Source of the DNA: Adenophora triphylla var. japonica | Lineage: Eukaryota; Streptophyta; Magnoliopsida; Asterales; Campanulaceae | DNA: 64,000 bases | Assembly: GCA_022495995.1 (NCBI GenBank) | Contig: JAFEMH010006992.1 | Coordinates: forward strand, 42,038-106,037 | Direction: 5' to 3' | In this document: positions 53,953 through 64,000 of the stretch, in pieces | How the letters are laid out: each line of letters starts with the position of its first letter | How positions within the stretch are numbered: the first letter of the stretch is position 1 | Program-made: the position numbers and the translations under genes | The notes under the pieces: generated by a model | Seen by the model: only the letters and a program-made list of their open reading frames with translations | Database searches by the model: none | What the model was told of the DNA's origin: nothing

Positions 53953-54282
53953 TTAAAAATCTCCTTCAGGCTTCAGAAAATTGTGGTATTCCAGCTGAGT
54001 CATCTCTCCCCCAGTAGTTGGGTCAAATTTACAACGATAGAAACTGCAAAATATTTAACATGTATCAGTTTGACATCCAATAACCACTGGAAGGATAGAT
54101 ATGAAGTTGGAAAACATATTATCATATAAATACTTTGGCAACACCATAAACTAACCTTCCATCCAAGCCAAGAATAACCACTGTATTCTTCTGCTGACCG
54201 AAAGCAACGATGTATTGAGAACCTTCAACCAAATGGAACTGAGCTACCGACCACTCTGAGCTAAAATACTTGGGCAACACTC
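53953..54282 (-). pseudogene. ATG18-like: Captured 3' exons of an ATG18-type autophagy gene
   Basis: Two exons on the - strand: 54282-54156 (127 bp) and 54043-53953 (91 bp), separated by a 112-bp intron with GT and AG borders; an AG acceptor precedes the first. Together they read [20 protein letters not shown] ... [14 protein letters not shown] then [20 protein letters not shown] and [10 protein letters not shown], stop TAA. This is the C-terminal blade of the WIPI/ATG18 PI3P-binding beta-propeller as I know it from plant ATG18a. The phases fit across the splice. Only the last ~73 codons are here, so no function is expected. Upstream (54283-54600) looks like intron. Confidence 0.85.
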
Positions 54283-54816
54283 CTGAAAATAAAAACCTGA
54301 GTAAGATCCAAAAACCAAGGAAGAAGCTATCTTATGCTTAAATTCTAAAAGAAGTCAAATCAGCATGCTGTATTTATTTGCTGAAGTGAAATCAGTATGC
54401 TTTTCTATCAAATGAATAAATCGATTTTGTTTGATTTCACATTTGAATGGCTAAAGTATTCTCAGCCAACAGTTTGATACTTCCTCCTAGTACTGATTCA
54501 ATAGGTAAATTAGCAAACATTCATAGGAAATAAATTATCAAATACATAAGATAATAAACATACTGATGGTTAGAAATTACCTCAAATCAACTATGCACCT
54601 CTTTTCACTAACAGTTGGGGTGGGTTTTCACAGCCATTCCAAGTTACCTCTCATGGCATATATATCATTCTAAGAAGTAAGTCATTAATCATTGTGACTC
54701 AATTTCTTCCACAAAACCCATGCCATTCATTGTCTTTCATATTCCATCTATCATTTATTCTTCCACAAAACCCTTGCCATTCCATATTCCATCATGCAAG
54801 AACCGTTCCATGCATC

Positions 54817-54945
54817 TAATAGTGTCTTCAAAAGTTAAAAATTTGTAACTTAAAGAAATGAAACATCAAGAGACTCATGCATTGCTATTATCTAATAGTA
54901 TAAATAGTAGGAGTAGTGATAACTATTTGAAGACACTATTAGAAG
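54817..54945. repeat. Inverted repeat inside the Helitron
   Basis: CTAATAGTGTCTTCAAA at about 54817-54833 and its exact complement TTTGAAGACACTATTAG at about 54926-54942, with partial matching for several more bases. Could be ends of a small MITE; no target duplication was recognised. Confidence 0.5.
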
Positions 54946-55554
54946 AAGTAGCTATCCTACTCTATTATTTCAAAGACTATAACATTAACTATTGATGTAA
55001 ACTAATAGAATAACTTATATAGTAGAATACAATAAAATTAAGAAATAAAAGTTAACTTGTAAGAAGTAACCATTCACATAACTATTAGAGACTATGAATG
55101 TTAATAGCTATTAGGGAGAATTCAAAACATCACAAATTAATTAGGGGGTTGTAAGTACCCAAATCCGGATCGTCCAAATCCGTCAGAAAGTTAACCGAAA
55201 TCCGTTAACTGGCCCGCTCCAAGTTAACCGGAACTCGTTAAACTCCCCGTTGCTGTGCCAACGAGACATCTCGGGACCGCCCCATGCATCCCGACGTCGA
55301 ACCGTACTTAGCACGTGTCATCTCACGTAAAAGTATGGCTTTCCCTGAAAAACGCATTTTCCGGCACTTTCCGGGGGCGTTTCGGACATTTCCCGGACTG
55401 TTATTTTAAAAAACGGACAAAACCGGGACCGGGGGACAAAATCCCACATGGCTGGTGACTCAGAGGGGCACGTGGCAGCCATGCCACCTCCCTCTAGTCA
55501 CCCTTCAATCAAATTCAAAGGGAAAAGACCAAAATACCCCTGATTTGCAAGCCA

Positions 55555-55687
55555 AGTCCGGCCGGACTCACTGTGCACATTTTCTGAAATTGCCAGCAAG
55601 TCCTTCAAATTCTCAAAATACCACAAAACCCCCTGGATTCAGGCCAAGTCCGTCCGGACTCCTACTGCAATTTTCACCCTATAAATA
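55555..55687 (+). promoter_or_regulatory. Tat-5 LTR promoter
   Basis: Perfect palindrome AGTCCGGCCGGACT (55555-55568), near-perfect AGTCCGTCCGGACT (55647-55660), then TATAAATA (55680-55687) 19 bp later. Both palindromes are preceded by CCA. Confidence 0.7.
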
Positions 55688-56115
55688 GAAGTTGCTGTCA
55701 AAGGCAAGGAGACAGAAAATTTACCCCAAAAAATTCACTACCCCACGGCCTAAGCTGTTTTCACCCCTCCCGAGCTCCCGTTCTGTCTCGATTCGCGTGA
55801 AATCTTTGTATTTCGGTCAAATACGCCCCTTACAACTTCGAAACAACCATTCAAATCACTTTCCGTGTCCCGTACACACCTCCCGAGCCAAAGGAGTCAA
55901 CCCTAGCCATAGGTATAACTCCCTCTCTCTAAATCTCCCGTTCCGTCTCGGTTTACGCGCTAGTCGCTATAACCGTTTCGAACGGCGTTATCGAAATGTA
56001 GACGCCTCCGTCTAACGGGGTCCGATACGTTTTAGCCCCTCGATCCTCTTCTCTTTCCGTAAGAGAAGTAATCACGGGTTAAAACGGCGTTCCGACCCCG
56101 TTCCGTTTACTTTTT

Positions 56116-56385
56116 ATGTCATTTACCATTCCGGATCGATCGATCCGTTGATCGTCATTTACAATTCCGAGCCGTTTGGCCTCGTTGATCGTCATTTACA
56201 ATTTCGAGCTGTTTGGCCTCGTTGATCGTCATTTACAATTCCGAGCCGATTGGCCTCGTCGATCGTCATTTACAATTCCGAGTCGTTTGACTCGTCGATC
56301 GTCATTTACGATTCCGGATCGTTTGATTCCGTTGATACCGCAATTTAAATACTGTCATTTACAAGTCCGACCCGTTTGGATCATA
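56116..56385 (+). repeat. 37-bp tandem array within the Tat-5 LTR
   Basis: About six units of GTTGATCGTCATTTACAATT + CCGAGCCGTTTGGCCTC, diverging at both ends. Confidence 0.85.
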
Positions 56386-56450
56386 ATAGTATTTACTTTT
56401 CAAAAGTCCGAGTCGCAACCCGATTCGTTGATCGCATATCATTTAATACG

Positions 56451-56800
56451 CATTTTTCCCGTAAAAATCGTTACAATGTAATGCCCGGTTCAAAACCGGA
56501 GTTCGTCCGTCGAACTCTCTTTCAAAACGCGCGAAATGACGTTTGGCCTCCGAATGCTCATCTTCAAACTAAAAGCCGCCATTTGACACTTAAAATCATT
56601 TAAAACGCATTTTTCCCGTAAAAATCGTTAACAATGACATTCCCGGTTCAAAAAACCGGAGTTCGACCTTCGAACTCCTTTTCAAACTCAAAATCGACGT
56701 TTGCCACGCAAACGCTCTTTTCAAACTCAAAATCGACGTTTGCCACGCAAATGCTCATTTCAAACTCAAAACCGACGTTTGTCATTCAAACGCTCGTCTT
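56451..56800 (+). repeat. Second repeat region in the Tat-5 LTR
   Basis: A ~150-bp duplication (CGCATTTTTCCCGTAAAAAT ... CGGTTCAAAA units at about 56451 and 56607) followed by three copies of a ~38-bp unit containing TCAAACTCAAAATCGACGTT. Confidence 0.8.
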
Positions 56801-57265
56801 TTCAAACAAAGTCACCTAATCAATGTTTGTCATTCAAACCAAGATTAAGCTTGTCATTCAAGCCCCCATTTCAAAAGACACACACACACACACACGATTT
56901 CGAGAAAGGTAGAAAGACTCGTCATGCGAGGCGTTTCGGGCGATCTCGTAATACTCTACCCGAAACGTAACTTGACCTCCGAACCTAACAATCTCTGGTA
57001 CAAAAAAAGCTTTTTACTCATTTTTGCTGCTAATAAAAATGATTCCTTTTTTAAAGCCTTTTTCTAAGTTTTTGCTACCAATAAAAACGACACCTTTTCA
57101 CAATAGCCGTTTCTCAACGTTTGGGCTCAAAATACAAAAACCGCGTGGCGACTCCTCATTTTGTTCCTTCCCATGAAGCGAGGTCTCAGACACCAACCCC
57201 TCCGCGAAAGACAACCGCCTTTTCCGCGCCCCCACCCGCGCGCGAAAAGATCGGGTAATTTCAGT

Positions 57266-57283
57266 TGGCGACTCCGCTGGGGA
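57266..57283 (+). promoter_or_regulatory. Tat-5 primer-binding site (tRNA-Arg)
   Basis: TGGCGACTCCGCTGGGGA, identical to Tat-3, 2 nt after the LTR. Confidence 0.85.
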
Positions 57284-58580
57284 AAAGATACTTTTTTCAA
57301 AACTGCCGATGTTTTCTAAAAAGCCTTCCGTGGGTCAAACTTTCGTTTACCCTTCCTCGTTTTCGTGTGTGTGAGTTCCTTTAAACCTCGAACGGTTTTT
57401 GTTTCAAAGGCATTACATCGTCAACTTTTCAAAATCTTACCATGTTTGTGCATCCCCATTCATGTTTGATTTTCATTGTTGTCTTTTGAACTGTGCATCA
57501 TAAATTCTTTAAGACACATTCTGAAAAATCTCTATTTTACTCAGAAAAAGAATTTTAGTGACCGCACACTACGCGCACTTGCTGCCTTGGAACACCGCAC
57601 TACACGTGCACTTGCTGCCTCGATACACTGCACACTACAACCCCTAACCCGGGATGGCCTTATCAGTTGCACTCCGATTGGTCTGCCAGACACCTTTCGG
57701 GGGCGCACGGGGTCGTCCCAAACATCCCATCCTAGCCCGTGTAAGCCATGCACTCTTTGTGTCACACTTTGTCCAAGACCCCGGTTGGTTTTTGGCTTAG
57801 CTCGTGTCATAAAGCCTAAGTGTATGTTTTTCACGCGCGGGCCCCGCTCCAAGTCAAGCTCGAGAGTTTGAGACCAGAAGGTCGTTCCCGACCCGAAGTC
57901 TTGAGCTTTAGCCTTGACTTTGACGCGAGCTACTGCCGAAAAATATACCCGAAGGTTCAATGTGACGCCGTGTCACCAAACCTCGCCGTATGTATCGTAC
58001 CAGCCACAACTTGGCCAACGCTAAAAAGTTAAGGTCTCTCGCACAAGCGAGTCAGGAGAGGTCATGCCCAAATTTTGGCACGATCCCCGCCTTAACTTAA
58101 GGACGTTGACTTCGACCGTGGCCCGTACGTCACACACGTTGAAAGTTTGCGTGATCAGCTAGCCTTAAGTTCACTTTTTCCTTTGTCGGTGGAACTCGCT
58201 TGCCTTATCAGACCTCGCTCGGGATAGTCCGTCCTGAGAAAGATGATCTACAATGGAAATGAGGGGCTTATAAGCATAGTGACGAGATCCACTGATTAGA
58301 GCTCTAGGATTAGTTGCGAAAAAGAAGACACGCTCTTTTCCAACCAATTAGGACTCTGAGAAAACGTGCTTTAAGTAAACATTAATCGGTAACTGCACAT
58401 TGCACAAGCCCGAAACCTTGAGCCAAATACCCTTTTCCGAAGCCTAAACCCTTCCTTTCATTCCCTGCAGCGAGCAGAAAGTGGTTCAGATTTCCGGGTC
58501 AGCGCCTTGCCAGAATCACCGTAACGGCAGCGTCAGACAGTTCTTCGGTTCCCTTAGTTCCCTCAGCCAGAATTTCCGAC
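57284..58580 (+). other. Tat-5 leader
   Basis: No gene. Contains CCCGGTTGGTTTTTGGCTTA (57780-57799) shared with the other leaders and a single AGGTCATGCCCAAATTTTGG hairpin unit (about 58058-58082). Confidence 0.5.
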
Positions 58581-60139
58581 ATGTCTAGCTCACCGAGAAA
58601 TCGTGACGGGGAAGGACCCCGCCACCTAATGTATATGATATTGGAAGAAGCCATCCGGGCTTGTGAGGTTCACAAGAGGCGTAAAGAAGATCGCGGAATT
58701 TCGTGGTACAGCTTTCTGAATGAGCGTAGTATAGTAGTTATCCCCGCCGATCAGACGGTACTTTTGTCCTGGTCGAGGACGACGATTCCCCGAAACCAGT
58801 TCACCAAGCCTTCAACCAGGTTCCGCCCCCGCCAACTTACGGGATGCCTTCCAACCAAGGAAACAATGACCTAGGCTCCATGTTGCCACCTCTCGTGGCA
58901 ACCCCTGTCAATTTTGGTCGCCCAGTGCTACGCCCCATCACTCAATATCACCTAAGCACCGCCGACCATCTCAGGATGCCAATATCCCTCAATACCCTCC
59001 CGGTTCGTCCCGTTGCCTATACACGAATCCCTAAACACCGGGACAAACCCCGATACAGCTTCGTAAAAGGCTCCCGTATATTCTCATATACCAAGCCTTC
59101 CACCTCCAATCACTACCGCTCACGTGGTAGCACCCGGCGCCGAGCCTCACAAAGTCCACCACCGGACCCAACCTTAGCCTCGGGATGGTTGAGCGGATGA
59201 AAGACACCGAAAGCCACCATGAGCAGCCTCAAAGCAGAAACGCTCAAATCCACGATCCGGGAATGGTCACGCCTCTCCCTTCCAAGTTCGAGAATGCCTG
59301 AGATGGACCGATTCGATGGGCAACCGAATGTCCTCAAACGCACGTCGACACCTACGTTCTCGGCATGAGAGCAAAAGGAGCAACCCTCCAAAGAAATGGC
59401 CGACCACTTCCGGCATACGCTCAAAAGTTCGGTGTTACGATGGTTTTTGAGGGTCAAGCTCGCGGATCGCGCACACTGGGAATGATGTAACATCTTCTGG
59501 GAGCGGTACGAGATCCAACTTAGAGTGGGAAACAGAGTCAGCGAGGACTTAATCACCACCGAGCAAAAAGCGGATGAAAGTGTTGGGGAATTCTACAAGA
59601 GATGGAGTGGAAACTCTCCGAGATCATGGAGCCACTCTCCAAAGACGAATGTATGCGGATCTTCAAGTCCCGCTTAAGACCATCCATCGAAATCTCATCG
59701 GGTCACAATTTCTTCCCGGATCTCCGGCCATGGTCAATGCCGGCTCACGGCTCGAGAAGGATCTCAAGGAAAAGTTGGCTACTTTGCACGGCCATACGTA
59801 TACCGCTCAGCAGCATTTAATCCCGCACCGCCCCGGCGAAAGGGAAAGATACGTCCGTCAACTACGTCCATCGTGGACAATGGTCCGGTAACGAAACCCG
59901 GGCCCCACAAAGCAACAGTTCTACTCAAAGCGGCTGTCGTACACTTCGACAAGTTGGACATGCCACCGAGCAAGATGCTGGAAGGGTTAATCAAGGAGGG
60001 TCTCCTTAAGCCCGTTGCCAATTATAAACCCAAAATTCCCGTAGCTAATGCGGACAAGAGCAAATACCGCGCCTTCCATCGCATCACGGCCATACCACCG
60101 ACAATTGTTTGGGGTTACGATACGAAATCCGTAACTTGA
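58581..60139 (+). pseudogene. gag: Tat-5 gag, in pieces
   Basis: ATG at 58581 (MSSSPRNRDGEGPRHLMY) gives a helical N-terminus; several frame changes follow. Recognisable pieces: ADHFRHTLKSSVLRWFLRV-like capsid (about 59395-59455), TEQKADESVGEFYKRW (about 59560-59600), and FDKLDMPPSKMLEGLIKEGL, KPVANYKP (59945-60030), matching Tat-2 FDDLGMTTEEVYNGLLKTSM and IRPLENYSP. The zinc motif is degraded. Confidence 0.65.
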
Positions 60140-60893
60140 TAGAAGAAGGCAGAGTTAGAGCGCCCCAGTGGGCCAATGATCGGAAACCCCTTTTAGAACA
60201 ATAACGACGTGAATTCCATTGAGTGGGTGCCCAAGAAGAGTGCCACGGGAACCGGTTTCTCCTCCTCTTTCATGGATCCTCCTCTAATGTCCACATCGGC
60301 TACGATGTTTGTGGCCCACTCACTTTTGCACAGGTACGAGTCCAAAAGCGTCCGAGCAATCCTCCGAGAAAACAAAAGAAGAAATCCTCTCAACAAAGCA
60401 GGCGAGAGAAAGATACGAAGGCTGGGGACACCGGTGTAGGTACAGCTTGGAGAACCTTAGGGAGGTTCGACTACTACGTGCTTGTACTCCGGCCAGTCCT
60501 CCTTGCCTCCGTGCCATGCGGCTTTAGAGCAAACGGGGGTGGGAAAGCCGAAAAGTCCCGCCGAAACCGAATCGGACCACGGGACACCGGAATACCTCGG
60601 ATCTTGGTAATCTTGCGCCGGTCGGAAGCCTAATCCCCAGCGGGATCGGCCAAGATTCAATTTGTCCGGCTTCCGAGCTCGGACCGGTAAAGGAAGATCA
60701 AAGTCGGCTTGGCATCGCACTCGATCAATGTGCTAACCAAGAGGCGGCAACCGCCACAGGGCGGCCTCAACACACTCCACGAGGTTCCGAAAGAAAGGCT
60801 TTACCTCGCAAGAGGAAGACAGGAAACGGATGGCTGGATGACTCTCCTTCTACGGATAGAGACGAGATCTACGACTCCTATCTGTATGGCAGT
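60140..60893 (+). other. Tat-5 gag-protease linker, degraded
   Basis: Only fragments of frames, among them KQKKKSSQQ and LGRFDYYVL (about 60360-60485), which match the Tat-4 remnant at 49718-50077. Confidence 0.45.
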
Positions 60894-61463
60894 ATGATCA
60901 CGTTCTGTGATGAAGACCTACCGAGAGATGCCTCGGGGCACAACGAAGCTCTGTACATCACTCTCAAGCTCAACACCATATCACTCCCCGGAGTATTGGT
61001 AGATAACGGGTCAGCCGTTAATGTTCTCCCTCTTAGCATGATGCGAGCCCTCCGTATCAATGAAAGTCACCTGATTTCGTCAGCTCGGACTATCAAGGCC
61101 TACGACAGCTCGTCTCGTCCCATCCTGGGGACGGTGACTCTGGAACTCTGGTTCGAAACCCAAATGGTGCCAGCAAAATTCCACGTGATGGACATTCCAT
61201 CCGAGTTCACAGCTCTTTTGGGATGCCCTTGGCTATACCACATGAAAGCCATAGCTTCCACTCTCCATCAGTGTGTTAAATTCATTAACCGGCAGGGAGA
61301 TCTCGAAGTCATCCGAGGGGATAGTTTCCTCATAGGAAACGAAGCCGAGACGATGACAGCGTGTCCGCACTCCGGGCACCGGGGTTACCTCCTACGAATC
61401 AACCAAGGGACTACGGGGCAAATCTCATCGAATCCCTCAGAGTCCGAGATGCCAACTATGTAA
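60894..61463 (+). pseudogene. pro: Tat-5 aspartic protease
   Basis: 189 open codons: ITFCDEDLPRDASGHNEALY, protease motif VLVDNGSAVNVLPLSMM, IKAYDSSSRPILGTVTLEL, LLGCPWLYHMKAIASTLHQC. It follows Tat-2 20900-22327 residue pattern closely. It is the best preserved part of this element. Confidence 0.85.
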
Positions 61464-64000
61464 ACGTACTCGAGCGGGCGGACCACTGAGGCGGTCCGAT
61501 ACATCAAGTTCAAGCTCATTTCCAACATTTGGAGGCAGATTGGAAGGAAACGCTGAACATCGCCATGATGAGGGCACGTAAACCCCCAGTCTCCGCTCCG
61601 AGATTCATCAGCATTCTTCAAACTCATTCTGCTGGCCCGCAGTGAAGAGATCTTTGTAATAAAGGTCGACAAGTATCGTCATACTCATCTCGACTGTATG
61701 ACCGTCGTATGGAAGGTCCTCCACGAGGGATTCCCCTCTAAGCCTTTCCTCTCAAGCATGGGGTACGAGATTTTCCTAGCTGCTCCAGCAACGCAACCGG
61801 ACGCAATACGTCCCTACGTTTGGATTGAACGGTCAGATGACGATGAATCTGGACTCTCCGGAGTCGAAGATGCGGCAGACCCGCAAGCAGACCTCTGCAT
61901 TCACATGCTCAGTTTTGAGGACGGAACTCCTTCCGATCAGGTCACCTACGACCAAGGTTCCAATACCATGGAAATTGTCAAGCTCAACATCCGATCCACG
62001 GCTATCCGATAATTGGAAGCACGTGATTCACGCAATGAGGAATCCCTCGATCAAGTGAATGACGCACGACTTCGTCAATATCATCTATTCCGGATATCCT
62101 GATGAAGCCAAGGATCCCGTCCTTGTGCATTCGTCTGCAACACCAAGGTCACCCTCGATGGCTCGCCTGCTCATGGTAAAAGAGGCATCGCCAAGCGAAG
62201 CTCGGAGCTCATCCCTACTTCCGAGTACCCGGCCCAGGTGGCAACCGGCCCGTGCGTCGGGTCAAGCTTATACCCTCAAACGCCACCAAGGCCAAGGGCG
62301 GCGCGAAGGAGACCAAGCTCCTCACCCTGCTACAAGTCGGATCAACCTCGGGAACGCTTAGGCGGCCACCCGAAAACATGCGCGAAAGTCTTCCCCGCAA
62401 GGCGAGTCGGCTTCCGACATAGGAAATGACCACCTCGGCATCAAACATGCTCCGGTTCGATTCTACTCCCGGTAGTCGCTGGCCCGGATTCGGACATCAC
62501 GCCGGTCATTGCAAGCTTTGATAGACTTGGCGATCGAGCGAGATCACGAGACCGTCAACATTGCGAGAATTCAATACCCCCGGGGTCAATCAAGCAGATA
62601 TGGGCAAACTTCTTGGTGATCGAGATCAAGGAAGGCCGCATGGAATGTCCCGATCCGACTTCCTTCGTCAATGTAATCCAAGTGTTCCCGCCATTCGGCG
62701 ATTTGAATGTAATCACGGTTACGGACACTAGCCGAGACGATGCGCACCTACGGAGGCGCCTGGGTCTCAAGGAAAGCCCTCATGGAACTAGCCGCTCAAG
62801 AAAGTCGTCTTTGGGACGAAGACCAAGCTCAAAGACCTACGGGGACCCAAGCCCTTAAAGTGTCACGGGCGGCTTCGAATGAGAAAGCTAGAGGCTACTC
62901 TGGACCGGTTCGACCTCAAGAGTTTTGCTCATGGCAACTTCACGACTACTGTCTGTTCCGCCATCCAACCCCTCTCTCGCCGAGCAAGGGTGAGTCAACG
63001 GTCCCAATGACCTTAGGAGATGGAACAGACATGTGCAAAGTAACGAATCCCGGCGCTTACCTTCCCGAGGAAAGCAAGTTCTCTCGTGGAAAGCGACGGC
63101 GAAGACGCATTGAAACCATTCTTTTCCAAGCCGGCATGAAGTCAGCAAAACCTGACTCTCGGCGGTCTGGGAGGATGGGAACTGGATCATTGCCGCACTC
63201 AAGGTGAAAGGCCAACTCGGGGAGGGAAGGTCTATTTAAAAAGCAAGAGGAGGGATGGAAATTCGTCTCTGAGCTTGACTACTCGGGGAAATTCCCACGA
63301 AGCCTACTGCATTCTGGGTTTACGTAAACGATCAATCGGGACAAGAACTACGAGTCACATGGGCCGATGTTCTGAAGCCGTGTACTCACTCCTTCCGAAG
63401 CATACCCGCCACTCGAGATAAAGGCGTAGAGAAAAACTTCTCCCCGATGGAGGTGGCATGTTTCCAGCCTAGATCAGCTGCATCGCAGCTCAAAGCAGCT
63501 ATCGTTAGCTATTCTCACATGGGAAGAAACGCAGCACTAACTCCCTTCGACGCGAGCTCCATTGCAAAGAAGGTTGATCTGGGCTCGGAGCGGAGGAAAA
63601 CTAGGCAAACCACGCAGAGTATCGCTGCACCCAACCCGTAGAATCGCCCCGAGTATGCTCAAAAGAAGAAGGAAAGGAACGCGATATACCGTGAAGAGAT
63701 CAAGTGAGACCGTTCGCTGCTAAGCCGAGAACTCTCCAACTCTCCCCCGGAGGGTCGGCCAAGCCTTGATTCGGTCCGAGCCAATGTGCAACCAGCTTTG
63801 GTTGTGCACCGACATTCGAACAAGCATGCGTCAAGCGTGGAGCTACCTCCCCGCGGGAGGCATCCAGAGCCGGTATCTCCCGACAGTCTGGCCAAGCCGG
63901 GCCGAAGCTCCTGAGAATTCATCCACGATCAATGAGTTGAGGAAGACATATGTGCCACATCTTGATGCCACGAGGAAGTCCTCCTCTAAGCATGGCTCAA
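61464..64000 (+). other. Tat-5 degraded pol region to window end
   Basis: Short frames only. 62613-62858 (IKEGRMECPDPTSFVNVIQV) resembles the Tat-4 segment at 49420-49725 that precedes RT. No RT motif (YVDD) is recognised before 64000; the rest probably lies to the right. Confidence 0.45.

Larger units (their letters stand above)
53022..55149 (-). mobile_element. Helitron-like element, 3' part, carrying an ATG18 fragment
   Basis: The - strand 3' end reads CCCGTGCGAAGCACGGG (53049-53033), then CTTCTCC, then CTAG (53025-53022): a GC hairpin 7 nt before a CTAG terminus with host T next to it, the classic Helitron end. No Rep/helicase gene is visible, so it is non-autonomous as far as seen. Its 5' end was not found; it may lie beyond Tat-5, which is inserted at 55150. 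A- and T-rich, with captured host exons at 53953-54282. Confidence 0.75.
55150..57263 (+). repeat. Tat-5 5' LTR (2114 bp)
   Basis: Starts TGTAAGTACCC, like the Tat-1 and Tat-4 LTR starts, and ends GGTAATTTCA before the primer site. Contains two internal repeat arrays (56116-56385 and 56451-56800) and a (CA)n run near 56880. Confidence 0.82.
55150..64000 (+). mobile_element. Tat-5: Tat-type element, 5' part, strongly degraded
   Basis: Full 5' LTR (55150-57263), exact tRNA-Arg primer site, leader, gag in pieces and protease; the window ends before RT is reached. More GC-rich than the other elements. The left target copy would be GGGGT (55145-55149). Confidence 0.82.

Noticed and set aside
54960..55030. 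Helitron 5' end at TCTACTATATAAG (- strand, near 55027)
   Set aside because: It resembles a Helitron start, but the preceding base is T rather than A and the flank does not resume the Tat-4 LTR, so the end is left undetermined.
62059..63922. Long plus- and minus-strand frames at the right end
   Set aside because: GC-rich degraded pol sequence; no RT, RNase H or other motif could be read, so no separate genes are called.

Overview
This is a plant nuclear window (most likely a eudicot; the species cannot be fixed from sequence alone). It consists almost entirely of nested LTR retrotransposons with one Helitron-like segment, and I see no intact host gene. Supporting evidence is the Ty3/gypsy Tat-type pol with two RNase H domains, tRNA-Arg primer sites, a Ty1/copia element with an initiator tRNA-Met primer site, and a Helitron 3' end beside two captured exons of an ATG18-type autophagy gene.

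Layout. A Ty1/copia element (5804-10269 visible) is the oldest layer. Tat-1 (1-5803, + strand, left end outside the window) sits in its 5' LTR. Tat-3 (+ strand) enters the copia pol at 10270. The 5' LTR of Tat-3 is split by Tat-2 (11446-27171, - strand, perfect 5-bp target duplication ACTCC), and its 3' LTR is split at 37102 by Tat-4 (- strand). The 5' LTR of Tat-4 is cut at 53021 by a Helitron (53022 onward, - strand), which in turn holds Tat-5 (55150 to the window end, + strand). The order of insertion can therefore be read directly.

Gene content. Tat-2 has gag, protease, RT, RNase H, second RNase H and integrase regions, all damaged. Tat-4 keeps RT to integrase but has lost gag and protease. 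Tat-1 and Tat-3 keep only part of gag and look non-autonomous. Tat-5 has a degraded gag and protease. Three elements also carry genes on the strand opposite to gag-pol, between pol and the 3' LTR: a DUF7745-like gene (Tat-2, Tat-4) and a four-exon gene of the plant mobile domain (PMD) type with phase-0 introns (Tat-3, Tat-4).

Most interesting signal. Each LTR family has its own short CG-rich palindrome. A palindrome or pair lies about 20-25 bp upstream of the LTR TATA box, and the same family-specific palindrome recurs 130-175 bp upstream of the antisense genes, followed 20-30 bp later by a TATA-like box. This looks like an element-specific operator shared by the LTR promoter and the internal antisense genes. 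In addition, three structured non-coding elements recur across otherwise diverged Tat families: a two-hairpin block with ACTACG and CGTAGG arms (after pol and again near the 3' LTR), a 17-nt hairpin at fixed distance from the polypurine tract, and arrays of 17-nt mini-hairpins in the non-autonomous elements. All relationships were read by eye; no database or alignment program was used.
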